A DNA stretch of 64,000 nt from Planctomycetota bacterium (GCA_028291545.1 JAQGHR010000072.1:186001-250000), one strand, 5' to 3'. Positions 35,621 to 45,099 are shown, counted from the stretch's first letter. Made by a program: numbers and translations. The notes: a model not told the origin generated them from the sequence alone.

Positions 35621-35690
35621 GTAGGTCCGACGTCAGTCGGTCCTGTTTTCCATCGAAACCACGGACAGGACCGACTTATGTCGGACCTAC
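35621..35690. repeat. 70-bp palindromic dispersed repeat, copy B
   Basis: Same layout as copies A and C: arms GTAGGTCCGACGTCAGTCGG and its near complement (ACCGACTTATGTCGGACCTAC), with a spacer ending ACGGACA. It lies between the convergent nif3-like gene and the 100-residue minus-strand gene. The bases after it (CCGCAATCCTTCACGGGG) resemble those downstream of copy A. Confidence 0.85.
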
Positions 35691-35742
35691 TGGACGGGAC
35701 CGGAAGGGTCGAACGGCCACCGCCCCGCAATCCTTCACGGGG

Positions 35743-35773
35743 AAAAAATAAACCCCCGGGAGATCCCGGGGGT
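35743..35773 (-). terminator. intrinsic terminator for the 100-aa minus-strand gene
   Basis: A perfect 9-bp stem (ACCCCCGGG with CCCGGGGGT, 35752-35773) with a 4-base loop is followed, on the minus strand, by a T-rich run (35751-35743). It lies 40 bases after the stop of the gene at 35813-36115 and has all the features of a Rho-independent terminator in that direction. Confidence 0.85.
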
Positions 35774-35812
35774 CAGCATGAAAGCCGAGTCGTGGTCGAG
35801 CACGGCGACGGG

Positions 35813-36115
35813 TCAGGACGCGGAGACCGTCTCGGCGGACTCGCCCGTGGTGCCCTTGCCGGTACGGGTGGTGGGAACGGGGAGGAACGACTGGTGCTCC
35901 CAGGTCCCGGCCCAGGCCTGTCCGGCCCAGCGCTGGAGGGAAATATTGCGGACCGTCGGCCGATCCTCGTCGCGGATCACGTCACCCCAGGCGCCCGTGT
36001 AGGCGGCGCGAACTTGGGCCGAGGTGCCGCCGACGCAGAGCAGACGCTCTCCGCCGGGAGCCAAGCAGGCAATGGCTCGCCAATCTTGCGCGCCTGTGGT
36101 TTCGGTTGTGCTCAT
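35813..36115 (-). CDS. small hypothetical protein (100 aa)
   Basis: This soluble 100-residue protein has no signal peptide and no motif I recognise. It holds a short beta/alpha-like stretch (RLLCVGGTSAQVRAAYTG) and two Trp-rich segments (RWAGQAWAGTWEHQ). A clear intrinsic terminator directly after it supports it being a real transcribed gene. It has its own upstream region of about 600 bases, so it is probably monocistronic. Confidence 0.55.
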   Translation of the reverse strand: MSTTETTGAQDWRAIACLAPGGERLLCVGGTSAQVRAAYTGAWGDVIRDEDRPTVRNISLQRWAGQAWAGTWEHQSFLPVPTTRTGKGTTGESAETVSAS

Positions 36116-36748
36116 CGTTCATTCATCCCCGCCCGACAAGGCATGGAGTCTCCCGGGTAAACCGGGGCACCCCTCTATCGGGTCTTGAAAATCAGCGGAA
36201 AGCAACATCAATCAAGTGAAGGGAGCCCGGAGCAACCTGAATGGCTCCGAGCCGCGGAAAGCACCGATCGAGACCGGCCCAAACTCATTCTAGGCCGTGC
36301 CAAGAACTGGGGCAACTCGACGAGAAGCCCGACGACATTGCCACGAAGTTCCAGGCCGATCTAGCACCCCTATCATGAAGGAATCAGGATGTTTGCCGAA
36401 CGATTTCCCGGAGACCACTCGGCGACCAAGACGGCCTAACTTCAGCGCTTCGCGACAATTACGAGTCGTGGCTTTCCCCTCACCGTCACAGGGGCGATTG
36501 TATCGAACGAATAAGCCTCGTGCGAATAAAATCTGAAATTTCTCGCGAACACCGTGACAGATTTTGATGTATCAGGCACACATGGGGATCCTCCATAGGC
36601 TTTAGGAGCCGACGGCAGTTCAATCAGGGCAACTTAACAGGAGTCAAATTGATTCGCAGTGTGGGAGTTCCGCCGTCGTGGGAAATCGTTAATCCATCCC
36701 GGAACCTCGAAAGGACTTACGTGCGAACGGTCGCGGACATCCATTCGT
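36116..36748. other. intergenic region, 633 bases, no gene recognised
   Basis: The base composition is visibly less GC-rich than in the flanking genes. The only reading frame of note (36297-36536, plus) has no start signal, an odd composition and no recognisable features. No tRNA, known RNA family or repeat was recognised. It should contain the promoter of the minus-strand gene at 35813-36115. Confidence 0.5.
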
Positions 36749-37747
36749 TCATGACTGCTTGGTGAGGTCGAGCAGAACCTTGCCCTTGCGTCCGGGGCGC
36801 TCCGCCTCATGCACCGCATCGATGATCTGCGTAATCGGAAATTTCTTGCCGACTTCCGTGGAAAGGACGTTGGCCCGGATCAGGTTGCCGACCTCGTGAA
36901 AGATTCGAAGGGACTCCGGAATCGACCGTTCCTTCATCCAGTATCCCAGCCAGAAGCCTTCCACGACCCGTTTCCCGGCGATCATGCGTCTCGAATCGAT
37001 GCGGATCGGCTCGCCCGTCAGTGTGCCGTAGACGATTAACCTTCCCTCGGACGCAAGCGAATTGAACGCCCCAGTTCCCGTGTCCCCACCGACCGGGTCC
37101 AGAGCATAACGGACTCCGTCGCCTCCGACGATCTTGCGAACTTGGTCCTCGATTGGCCCATCCTCAGTAGAAATGACCGCGTCGCCTCCGAGCGTCTTCA
37201 GCTCATCCATCGCGTCGCGCCGGCGCACCACGTTGATTGTCTTAATTCCATCGTGCTTCGCGAGGCGAATCACCATCTTGCCAAGTTCCGAACCGGCGGC
37301 GGTCTGGAGCAACCACTGACCCTGGGGTACTTTCAAGATCTTTCGTACCATGGCAAGGACGGTCACGGGATTGACGAAGAATGACGCCACCTGCTCATCG
37401 GGGATATCCGCCTTGACGGGCCGGGCCTGCTTTGCGGGTATGACCACGTATTCTGCCCAGTTCCCCCCGGCGCCGTTGATGACGGTGACACGCTTCCCCT
37501 TCACGAGCCAACCCAGCAATCCCCCTCCTACCTTATCAACGACGCCGACGCCCTCGAAACCGGGAGTCGCAGGGAGCTTCGGCAAAACGCCATACAACCC
37601 TCGCACGACGAGAAGATCGGACGGGTTGACCGGGCTCGCGATCATGCGGACGCGGACTTCTCCCGGTCCGGGCTCGGGGATCGGAACGTCTCGGACGGAT
37701 AAGACTTGATCAGGCTCGCCGAAACGATCAAAAACGACGGCGTTCAT
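36749..37747 (-). CDS. MDR-family NAD(P)H-dependent reductase (quinone / enoyl-thioester reductase-like)
   Basis: This 332-residue medium-chain dehydrogenase/reductase has the N-terminal GroES-like domain with PGPGEVRVRMIASPVNPSDL and TPGFEGVGVV, and the Rossmann domain with LLQTAAGSELGKMVIRLAK. The catalytic- and structural-zinc cysteines of true alcohol dehydrogenases are absent, which places it with quinone oxidoreductases and mitochondrial-type 2-enoyl thioester reductases. The motif NPxD (NPSD) and AAGSELG favour the ETR/MECR side. The substrate is unknown. It lies 50 bases after the M28 peptidase gene on the same strand, so co-transcription is possible. Confidence 0.87.
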   Translation of the reverse strand: MNAVVFDRFGEPDQVLSVRDVPIPEPGPGEVRVRMIASPVNPSDLLVVRGLYGVLPKLPATPGFEGVGVVDKVGGGLLGWLVKGKRVTVINGAGGNWAEYVVIPAKQARPVKADIPDEQVASFFVNPVTVLAMVRKILKVPQGQWLLQTAAGSELGKMVIRLAKHDGIKTINVVRRRDAMDELKTLGGDAVISTEDGPIEDQVRKIVGGDGVRYALDPVGGDTGTGAFNSLASEGRLIVYGTLTGEPIRIDSRRMIAGKRVVEGFWLGYWMKERSIPESLRIFHEVGNLIRANVLSTEVGKKFPITQIIDAVHEAERPGRKGKVLLDLTKQS

Positions 37748-37797
37748 GAGTGGGTGGTGCCCGCGTGGTAGTTGTGGGATTCGCGCAAGTCCGCGTG

Positions 37798-39189
37798 CTA
37801 TTTCTTCGGCTCGGAACGGATCGGGGGGAGAGCGAAGCTGGCGGGGCTGCGGTGGCCTTCGCGGTCGACCGAGCGGACCCCGAGGTGGTGGTCGTCCTTC
37901 GAGAGTTCGGTCATCGTGGCACGCGTCAGGTTGCCCACCCAGAGGACATGGTCCCAGAACGGCGCCGTGGTCTCGCGCCAGACCACTTCGTATCCGGCCA
38001 AGTCGGCCTCGTTCACGGGGTCCCAGTGCAGGGTCGTATCGTTCTCGACCTTTCGCGTCTCGATTGTGGCACCGACCGGTGACGCGGGAGCCAGTGCGAG
38101 GGTCGCCATCGTCGCCGCGTTAACCCTGGCGACCGAAGCGACGTAGGCGAAATCCACCTTTCCCGGGACGTCGCCGAAGGCGATCCCATTCTCCTCCCGC
38201 ACGTCCTGATGCTGTCGAGCGAACTGTTCCGACGGCTCCGTGAAACGGATCGCGGGCATATTTCTCGCGAGGAACGGCATGTGATCGCCCCCGCGCAGGT
38301 AGCGGTCGGATCGGAAGATCGGCTTGGCGAGGAATCGCGGGGTGTACAGAGCCGTGGTCTCTTTTACGAACCGGGCGAGCTGACGAGAGGGGCTGTCATT
38401 CTCACCGCCGACGGCCCGCAATCGTGCGGCCAGGGGAGCGGTCCTGGGATCGGGCAGGCCCTCCGAGAACACGCGCAGGGTCCGATTGTCGTGCCGGCCG
38501 CCGCTGCCATCGGTGTTTCCCACGATATCGTTGGTGATCATGGCTTCGATCCGCTTCCCGGCCTTCTTGGCCTCGTCGGCGAAGTGGGTCGAGCCGTACA
38601 GGCCCTGCTCCTCGCCCGCGAAGGCGACGAAGACGATCGTGGCGTCGAACTCCCGTGCGCTCATGATCTCGGCCAGTTCCAGCACGACGGCGGTGCCGCT
38701 GGCGTCGTCGTTCGCTCCCGGGGCATCGGTGACCGCGTCTTCGTTATCGGAGCAGATCGAGTCGTAATGTCCGCCGACCACGTAGATGCGTTCCGCCGCC
38801 TGCCTCTTCGAGCCGGGAAGCGTCGCGACGACGTTGACGATCTCGGTCTCCACCTTCACGCGGCGGGCGGGTGGCTGGACGTAGCCGTCGAATTCGACCT
38901 TTAACCGACCGTTGCTCTTGATCGCGATGCGGTCGAACTCGGACTTGATCCATCTCCGCGCCGCGCCAATACCTCGGGTGTCGCTCTTGGTGTCCGAAAG
39001 GGTGTGGCGGGTGTCGAACGCGGCCAATTTCTCGATGCGAGACCGGATGCGAGGCTCCGACACCTCGGTCAGGATCGTCTCGATCTTGGGGTCGCGTACG
39101 CTCGTCCCCGGAGGGAGCGTATCCTGCGCCCGGACGTCCGAGCCAATCGAGACGAGTGCGAGGATCAGGGAGACGGTGGCGGATCGCAT
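37798..39189 (-). CDS. secreted M28-family metallopeptidase with C-terminal FnIII-like domain
   Basis: This 463-residue protein has a signal peptide (hydrophobic stretch ending VRAQ). The M28 zinc aminopeptidase domain shows the five-ligand pattern: GGHYDSI (His), GANDDASG (Asp bridging ligand), VAFAGEEQGLYG (catalytic Glu and ligand Glu), VGNTDG and the late GGDHMPF (His). The last 90 residues look like an FnIII module (LHWDPVNEADLAGYEVVWRET). It should act in the periplasm or outside the cell as an aminopeptidase. Its start overlaps the end of the upstream membrane-protein gene by 25 bases. Confidence 0.92.
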   Translation of the reverse strand: MRSATVSLILALVSIGSDVRAQDTLPPGTSVRDPKIETILTEVSEPRIRSRIEKLAAFDTRHTLSDTKSDTRGIGAARRWIKSEFDRIAIKSNGRLKVEFDGYVQPPARRVKVETEIVNVVATLPGSKRQAAERIYVVGGHYDSICSDNEDAVTDAPGANDDASGTAVVLELAEIMSAREFDATIVFVAFAGEEQGLYGSTHFADEAKKAGKRIEAMITNDIVGNTDGSGGRHDNRTLRVFSEGLPDPRTAPLAARLRAVGGENDSPSRQLARFVKETTALYTPRFLAKPIFRSDRYLRGGDHMPFLARNMPAIRFTEPSEQFARQHQDVREENGIAFGDVPGKVDFAYVASVARVNAATMATLALAPASPVGATIETRKVENDTTLHWDPVNEADLAGYEVVWRETTAPFWDHVLWVGNLTRATMTELSKDDHHLGVRSVDREGHRSPASFALPPIRSEPKK

Positions 39190-39731
39190 AGGACCTCCAT
39201 CGGGACCGACCGGGCTGCCGATGTCCGGCGCGGCGGGGGCGGTCCGCTCGCGACGATCGGCCCGAGAACGGCCCCCATCATCGCGAACAGGAGGGCGAAG
39301 AGCGAGTGGCCAGCCTCCATGAAATGCCCACGGGTCTCCAGTAGGGTTTCCATGGCCCGGGTATATTCCGGCGAATTCTTGCCGTCGGCGGGGAAGAACG
39401 AGTCGTAAAGCGTCTCGCGAGCCCTGAGCAATAGGCCCTCGGTCGGCGGTGGCATGGATTTCCAGACGGCGGGATCATCGCGCTCCGACTGCATCCACGG
39501 ACCGAAGGCGAGCCCGAAATACGCCCACCCGAATAGTGCGAATCCCCACCACGAGGCGCGAGGCTCGCGACCGAATCGCGCCCCGATCGACGCGCAAAGC
39601 AGCACGACGATCGCCAGGAGAAACGCCGCAGGAGCCGAGACATACGACGGCTTCGCCAGCGCCGACAGCTCGACCGCAGTCACCATGACGGCCACGAACA
39701 GGCCGCCCAGAGTCATTCGGAATCGCAGCAT
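39165..39731 (-). CDS. hypothetical membrane protein (188 aa)
   Basis: Four hydrophobic segments are visible: about residues 5-25, 34-52, 60-78 and 140-160. A hydrophilic segment between the third and fourth carries several acidic and aromatic residues. No family is recognised. The ATG at 39731 has GAGGGA 6 bases upstream and places the first helix at the N terminus. The end of the gene overlaps the M28 peptidase start by 25 bases, so the two are probably translated from one message. Confidence 0.65.
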   Translation of the reverse strand: MLRFRMTLGGLFVAVMVTAVELSALAKPSYVSAPAAFLLAIVVLLCASIGARFGREPRASWWGFALFGWAYFGLAFGPWMQSERDDPAVWKSMPPPTEGLLLRARETLYDSFFPADGKNSPEYTRAMETLLETRGHFMEAGHSLFALLFAMMGAVLGPIVASGPPPPRRTSAARSVPMEVLCDPPPSP

Positions 39732-39884
39732 GGTCGTCCCTCGCTCGGGCATCGCTCGGCTCTATCCCTTGGACGATGCGCATGGGTCGTGGATTCGATG
39801 GACTCGCTCGGGGCTTGGGATTCGGCCGCTCGGCCGTTAAGGTTGAGGATTGCCGATTTCGACAGACTTCCCGAGGCCGCGCCC

Positions 39885-40748
39885 ATGTCCTTCGAATCCC
39901 TCGTCACGACCGAATGGCTGGAAGAACACCTCGCCGATCCCGACCTCCGCGTCGTCGATTGCCGGGGCTACGTCGTGACCCGTCCCCTCGCGCCCGGAGT
40001 CGAGGAGGCGGATTATCGCGGCGCCCGGCACGAGTATCTGAACGGTCATCTCCCCGGCGCGGTTTACGTCGATTGGACCGTGGACATCGTGGACCCGGAC
40101 GACCCCGTGCCCGCACAGATCGCCGGCCCCGCTCGATTTGCCGAGGCCATGAGTCTGCGAGGCATCGGAGACGGCACGCGCGTGGTCGCCGTGGACCACA
40201 TGGGAGGGCAGTTCGCGACGCGTCTCTGGTGGGCGCTTCGCTATTATGGCCACGATGCCGTCTCGGTCCTTGACGGGGGATGGAACCGCTGGGTCGAGGA
40301 AGATCGGCCGACGGAAGAGGGCGAAGTCATGGTCGAACCCAGGTCCTTCACCCCTCGAATCCGCCCCGAGTTGAGGAAGACCGCCAATGAAGTGCTCGCC
40401 CGGATCGGCGATCACTCGGTTCAAATCCTGGACGCGCGGGACTCCGGCCAGTACACCGGCGCGAAACGTCGCGGGCCTCGGGGCGGACACATTCCCGGCG
40501 CGCTAAACATCCCCCGCGAGGTCTTCTTCGCCGAGGACGGCGGATTCGCCTCGGCTGAGGACATTCACGATCGATTGGTGGCGCGCGGACTGGATCTCGC
40601 CAAACCCACGATCGCCTATTGCAACGGCGGCGTCGCGGCGACAGTCGCGCTGTTTCATCTCCATCGACTGGGGGTTGAGAGTGCGAGCAATTACGACGGA
40701 TCGTGGAATGAATGGGGCGTGAGGCCGGACCTGCCCGTGGAGAGTTGA
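39885..40748 (+). CDS. sulfurtransferase with two rhodanese domains
   Basis: This 287-residue thiosulfate / 3-mercaptopyruvate sulfurtransferase type protein consists of two rhodanese domains. The N-terminal one is non-catalytic (RVVDCRGY, GHLPGAVYVDW, RLWWALRYYGHDAVSVLDGGW). The C-terminal one carries the catalytic Cys in YCNGGVAAT together with ILDARDSGQY and GHIPGALNIP. The loop CNGGVAA is closer to the thiosulfate/mercaptopyruvate types than to phosphatase-like rhodaneses, but the donor is not fixed. The ATG at 39885 follows GAGG; the frame is open to 39789 without ribosome-site support. Confidence 0.88.
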   Translation: MSFESLVTTEWLEEHLADPDLRVVDCRGYVVTRPLAPGVEEADYRGARHEYLNGHLPGAVYVDWTVDIVDPDDPVPAQIAGPARFAEAMSLRGIGDGTRVVAVDHMGGQFATRLWWALRYYGHDAVSVLDGGWNRWVEEDRPTEEGEVMVEPRSFTPRIRPELRKTANEVLARIGDHSVQILDARDSGQYTGAKRRGPRGGHIPGALNIPREVFFAEDGGFASAEDIHDRLVARGLDLAKPTIAYCNGGVAATVALFHLHRLGVESASNYDGSWNEWGVRPDLPVES

Positions 40749-41289
40749 GGCGATGACCATTCCCGCGAATTACGTTGGATTGGGCGATCAAATCTCTCGC
40801 GTGTCGCGATGTTTACCGGGACGTCCCGCGTCTCGATTCCCCGAGGGAAGCGGAGACACGCACGACAGGGAATTTCGATTCTTCTCGGGGGATTTTAATG
40901 CTCCGCCGATTCGGCCGGGGCAGCGATCCGGCGAATCCGGCGGCCCGGAGCACCCCCTGCCTCATGAATCGAAGAAGGGTAATGGGGACCGGCCTCGGAG
41001 GAGGAATGGTAGGTCCGACTTCAGTCGGTCCTGTCCCGAACCGGATACGTGGACAGGACCGACTGAAGTCGGACCTACCGGAGGGGGCACGGGCGCCGAT
41101 CGCCTCCGGCCCCGCGCTCCAGCATGGACCTCGAAGAAATGGCGCCGCACCCGGCTGGGCACTTGCCAACGACCGTCCACCTGGCCATAGTGCAACTTCG
41201 ACTCGATGCCTCGGTCCAAGCCCGGCTGGCGTCGTCGCTCGCTCATCGTGACTTCCGCCTCCATTCGGCATCCAGGGAGCCTTCGACCG
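40749..41289. other. intergenic region before the molybdenum hydroxylase operon
   Basis: These 541 bases contain repeat copy C (41009-41078). No gene is supported. The operon promoter should lie here, but no convincing hexamer pair was found. The frame of the first operon gene is open back to 41206 without a usable ribosome site. Confidence 0.5.
41009..41078. repeat. 70-bp palindromic dispersed repeat, copy C
   Basis: Arms GTAGGTCCGACTTCAGTCGG and the exact complement (CCGACTGAAGTCGGACCTAC) enclose a spacer ending GTGGACA. Of the three copies this has the most perfect arms. It lies in the gap between the sulfurtransferase gene and the molybdenum hydroxylase operon, in the upstream region of the operon. 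Confidence 0.88.
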
Positions 41290-41925
41290 ATGGCTGAACA
41301 CGATCCCACGAAACCCCGCCCGGGCACCAGCCGGCGCGACTTCCTGCGGGGGTCCGGCCTGGCCGCCGCCACGGCCGTCCTGACCGCTCCGGCCGTCGCC
41401 GCGCTCGACGAGGCCAAGGCCGCGGCCGTCGAGGACGGGCCGAAAGTCCTCTCCGGCGAGCTGCCGATCACGCTCCAGGTCAATGGCCACGAGATGTCCT
41501 GCAAGGTCGAGCCCAGGAGCACACTCCTGGACACCTTGCGGCATCGGTTGGACGTGACCGGTCCGAAGCGGGTTTGCGACCGCGGAAGCTGCGGTGCCTG
41601 TACCGTGATCGTCGATGGCGACACGGTCTACTCCTGCACCACACTGGCGGTGTCTTGCCAGGGTCACGAGATCCGCACGCTCGAGAGCTTCGATACCGGC
41701 GCGACGGGCGTCCCGCACGCCTTCCACCAGCACGACGCCCTGATGTGCGGCTACTGCACCCCGGGTTTCGTGACCGCGTGCAAGGCGATGCTGGAGAAGA
41801 ACCCGAATCCCACAATCGAAGAGGCCAAGCGCGGCCTGGATGGCAATATCTGCCGGTGCGGCACCTACGTCGGCGTGCTCGAAGCGGCCATGGCCGCGGC
41901 CAAAGCCATGAAGAAGGAGGCCTGA
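41290..41925 (+). CDS. molybdenum hydroxylase, [2Fe-2S] subunit with Tat signal (PaoA/YagT-like)
   Basis: This 211-residue small subunit of a xanthine oxidase-family enzyme passes electrons between the molybdenum site and FAD. A Tat signal, SRRDFLRG (residues 14-21), is followed by a hydrophobic AAATAVLTAPAVAA stretch, so the folded complex should be exported to the periplasm. The plant-type ferredoxin domain holds Cys96, 101, 104 and 116; the helical domain holds Cys153, 156, 188 and 190. The ATG at 41290 is chosen to put the twin-arginine motif near the N terminus; GGAG lies about 10 bases upstream. The large-subunit gene follows after 3 bases. Confidence 0.92.
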   Translation: MAEHDPTKPRPGTSRRDFLRGSGLAAATAVLTAPAVAALDEAKAAAVEDGPKVLSGELPITLQVNGHEMSCKVEPRSTLLDTLRHRLDVTGPKRVCDRGSCGACTVIVDGDTVYSCTTLAVSCQGHEIRTLESFDTGATGVPHAFHQHDALMCGYCTPGFVTACKAMLEKNPNPTIEEAKRGLDGNICRCGTYVGVLEAAMAAAKAMKKEA

Positions 41926-41928
41926 GCC

Positions 41929-44106
41929 ATGCCCAGTTGGCCCGAAAAGCCCCGCCTGATCGGCAAGAGCATCCCTCGCATCGATGGGCTCGCCAAGGCG
42001 TCCGGCAAGATCAAGTATCCCTCGGACATGCGGCCCGAGGGGACGCTCTTCGGCGTGATGCTCTACAGCCCCCACCCCCATGCCAAGGTCACGTCGATCG
42101 ACACGGCCGCGGCCGAGAAGATGCCCGGCGTCAAGGGCGTCGTCGTGATCGCGAAGGCCGGCGCCACGCTGCGATATCATGGCGATGATATCGCGGGGGT
42201 CGCCGCCGAGACCGAAGAGCAGGCCCGCGATGCCGTCCGCGCGATCAAGGTCGATTACGAAATCCTGCCGCACGTCGTCACCGAAGAAGACGCCGTGAAG
42301 CCCGACGCGCCGAAGATCGTCCCGAGCGGGAATGCTCGCAAGGGACGGGCGCAGACGACCGGTGATCCGGAGGCCGCGTTCAAGGAAGCCGATGCGGTGG
42401 TGGAGGCCGAGTATTCGGCCCCGGTCATCACCCACGTCTGCCTGGAACCCCACGGCCTCACGGCCCGATGGGACCGCGACGACGCCATCACCGCCTGGGC
42501 CAGCACGCAGGCCGTCGGTGCCACGGCGGGCGAGCTTGCCGGACGGTTCAGCATCCCGGTGACCAACGTCACGGTGCTGACCGAGGTCATGGGCGGCGGC
42601 TTCGGCTCCAAGTTCGGCGCGGATGTCTGGGGCCTCACGGCGGCCGAACTGTCCAAGAAGGCGGGCGGTCGGCCGGTGAAGATGTTCCTCGATCGCATCC
42701 AGGAACATCTTGCGGGCGGCAACCGGCCCAGTGCCGCGGGCAAGGTGAAGATCGCCGGCAAGAAGGACGGCACCGTCACGGCGGTGGTCGCGACGACCTC
42801 CGGCACCGGCGGCGCGCGAGGCGGCTCGAACTTCCCGTTTCCCTACGTCTACGCCATCAAGAACGTCTCGCGTGAGCATACCGAGATCTTCGTCAACGGC
42901 GGCGGCGCCCGCGCCATGAGGGCGCCCGGCCATCCCCAGGGTTGCCTCATCATGGAGGCGGCCATGGACGACCTGGCCGATAAGCTCGGGATTGACCCGC
43001 TGGAGATGCGGCTCAAAAACCTGAACGACGGCGACAAGGTGGTCGATGCCAACGGCAAGCCGACCATCTCTCGCGCCGGAATCTACCGCGAGCAGGTGCC
43101 GATCGGCGCGAAGCTGATCGGCTGGGAGAATCGCAAGCCTCGCGGCCAGAACGGCAAGGGACCGATCAAGCGCGGTTACGGCATGGCCCTGCACCAGTGG
43201 GGCGGCGGCGGCACCGCGGTCAACAAGGTCACCTGCACGATCAGTCCGGACGGGTCGGTCGAGCTCAAGACCGCCACTCAGGACATCGGCACCGGCGCGC
43301 GGACGATCCTCGCGATCATCGCCGCCGAGATCCTCGGCCTCGAAGTCAAGGACGTGATCTCCAACATCGGCAACTCCACCTTTCCCCCGGGGCAGGGTTC
43401 CGGCGGGTCGACAACGAGCCCTTCGATGGCGCCTCCGGCGTTCAACGCCGTGTCGAAAGCCCGGGACGAGTTTCTCGCCCGGGTCGGCAAGGCCATCAAT
43501 GAAGAACCGGCGGACCTCACGCTCCAGGACGGCAAGCTGGACGTCAAGGGCAAGGCCGTCATGAGCTGGAAGGACGCCTGCCGGAAGCTCGGCATGATGG
43601 GCGTGAGCGTCACGGAAGGCTTTGCCGAGGGCCTCGCATCCGGCGGTGTCGCCGGTTGCCAGTTCGCCGACGTCACGGTCGATATCGAGACCGGCGTCGT
43701 GAAGCTCAACAAGATCGTGGCGGTCCAGGATTCCGGCTTGATCCTGGATATGCTCACGTGGCGCAGCCAGGTCTACGGCGGCGTGATCGGCGGGCTGAAC
43801 TATGGCCTGTTCGAGGAGCGCGTCATGGACCCCGGCTCGGGCCTGATGCTGAACCCCGACATGGAGCTTTACAAGCTCGCCGGGCTGAGCGACATCCCGG
43901 AAATTGTCGTCCATGCCCACGACACCCCGGAGATGCGTGCCCGCGGCGTCATCGGCGTTGGCGAGCCCCCGACCATCAGCACCGCGGCGGCCATCGGCAA
44001 TGCCGTCACGAACGCCGTCGGTGTGCGTGTGAATAAGTTCCCCATGTCGCCGATGAACGTGCTCAATGCGCTCAACGCGGCCTCGAACAAAGAAGGGAAG
44101 GCGTGA
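41929..44106 (+). CDS. molybdenum hydroxylase, molybdopterin-binding large subunit (PaoC/YagR/XdhA-like)
   Basis: This 725-residue catalytic subunit binds molybdenum cofactor and hydroxylates aldehydes or N-heterocycles. Seen are the N-terminal a/b hammerhead domain (IPRIDGLAKASGKIKYPSDM), the cofactor-binding VMGGGFGSKFG, GARAMRAPGHPQG, GQGSGGSTTSPS and the catalytic Glu679 in GVGEPP. It has no signal of its own and presumably travels with the Tat-tagged small subunit. Lengths, gene order and companion subunits match the periplasmic aldehyde oxidoreductase PaoABC; the true substrate is open. No maturation gene of the XdhC/PaoD type is seen next to the operon. Confidence 0.93.
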   Translation: MPSWPEKPRLIGKSIPRIDGLAKASGKIKYPSDMRPEGTLFGVMLYSPHPHAKVTSIDTAAAEKMPGVKGVVVIAKAGATLRYHGDDIAGVAAETEEQARDAVRAIKVDYEILPHVVTEEDAVKPDAPKIVPSGNARKGRAQTTGDPEAAFKEADAVVEAEYSAPVITHVCLEPHGLTARWDRDDAITAWASTQAVGATAGELAGRFSIPVTNVTVLTEVMGGGFGSKFGADVWGLTAAELSKKAGGRPVKMFLDRIQEHLAGGNRPSAAGKVKIAGKKDGTVTAVVATTSGTGGARGGSNFPFPYVYAIKNVSREHTEIFVNGGGARAMRAPGHPQGCLIMEAAMDDLADKLGIDPLEMRLKNLNDGDKVVDANGKPTISRAGIYREQVPIGAKLIGWENRKPRGQNGKGPIKRGYGMALHQWGGGGTAVNKVTCTISPDGSVELKTATQDIGTGARTILAIIAAEILGLEVKDVISNIGNSTFPPGQGSGGSTTSPSMAPPAFNAVSKARDEFLARVGKAINEEPADLTLQDGKLDVKGKAVMSWKDACRKLGMMGVSVTEGFAEGLASGGVAGCQFADVTVDIETGVVKLNKIVAVQDSGLILDMLTWRSQVYGGVIGGLNYGLFEERVMDPGSGLMLNPDMELYKLAGLSDIPEIVVHAHDTPEMRARGVIGVGEPPTISTAAAIGNAVTNAVGVRVNKFPMSPMNVLNALNAASNKEGKA

Positions 44107-44109
44107 TCC

Positions 44110-45099
44110 ATGCAAGCCTTTGAATACGCCGGCCCCTCCACGATCGAGGAGGCCGTGAAGAGTCTTACCGGGTCCAAGTCCGGCGTCGCGCTCTCGGGCG
44201 GCACCGACCTGATCAGCCGGATGAAGGACTATGTCACCAGCCCCGACCGCGTGGTCTACCTCAAGGGGGTGAAGCCCCTCGCGGGGATCACCGAGACCAA
44301 GGGAGGACTCTCGATCGGGGCGGGAACGCGACTCGTGGACGTGATCGCGAACAAGGACATCGCGAAGGAATTCCCCGCGCTCCAGCAGGCCACCCTGGAA
44401 GTCGGCACGCCTCAGATTCGCAACATGGCGACTGTCGGCGGCAACCTCCTGCAACGTCCTCGTTGCTGGTACTACCGATCCGGCCTCGGCCTGTTGGGGA
44501 TGAAGGACGGCAAGAGCCTTGTCCGCACGGGGGACAATCGCTACCACAGCATCTTCATGACCGACGGCGATGCCCTGTTCACCAGCCCGTCGAGCCTGGC
44601 GACCCCGCTGATCGCCCTCGGCGCGACCGCGACGCTCGTCGGCGAGAAGGGCGAGCGCACGATCCCCGTCGAGGCCCTGTACCAGGTGCCGAAGACGTCC
44701 GACGATCGCGAGCTGACCATCCTGCCGGGGGAGATCCTGACGAAGGTCACCATCCCCGAACCGAAGGGCAAGAACGCCTCGTACGAGGCGCGGCAGAAGC
44801 AAGCCCATGATTGGCCGCTTGTCCTCTGTTCGGTCTCGCTCGACATGAATGGGAATGAGGTCAACAACGGCCGGGTGATCATCTACGGGGTCGCCCCCAT
44901 CCCCTGGCGAAGCGAGGCTGCCGAGGCCGCCATCAAGGGCAAGGCCATCACGATGGAGACGGCCGCCGCCGCCGCCGATGCGGCCGTGAAGGCCGCGAAG
45001 CCGCTGTCGGCGAACGGCTACAAGGTGGGCCTGACGAAGACCGTGGTCAAGCGAGCGCTCCTCGCGGCGGCGGGGAATCGGTACTGGGAGGAGGCGTGA
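44110..45099 (+). CDS. molybdenum hydroxylase, FAD-binding subunit (PaoB/YagS-like)
   Basis: This 329-residue FAD subunit of the CO dehydrogenase/xanthine oxidase family has the FAD-binding GGTDLISRMKD, LSIGAGTRLVDV, PQIRNMATVGGNLLQRPRC and TPLIALGATA. The segment around LQRPRCWYYR matches YagS/PaoB, but only two Cys occur in the whole protein, so the extra [4Fe-4S] cluster described for E. coli PaoB cannot be present. It starts 3 bases after the large subunit gene and is followed after 6 bases by the 81-residue protein. Confidence 0.92.
   Translation: MQAFEYAGPSTIEEAVKSLTGSKSGVALSGGTDLISRMKDYVTSPDRVVYLKGVKPLAGITETKGGLSIGAGTRLVDVIANKDIAKEFPALQQATLEVGTPQIRNMATVGGNLLQRPRCWYYRSGLGLLGMKDGKSLVRTGDNRYHSIFMTDGDALFTSPSSLATPLIALGATATLVGEKGERTIPVEALYQVPKTSDDRELTILPGEILTKVTIPEPKGKNASYEARQKQAHDWPLVLCSVSLDMNGNEVNNGRVIIYGVAPIPWRSEAAEAAIKGKAITMETAAAAADAAVKAAKPLSANGYKVGLTKTVVKRALLAAAGNRYWEEA

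Noticed and set aside
36297-36536. 79-residue plus-strand frame
   Set aside because: No ribosome site, Arg/Pro-rich composition with no fold pattern, in a low-GC gap.
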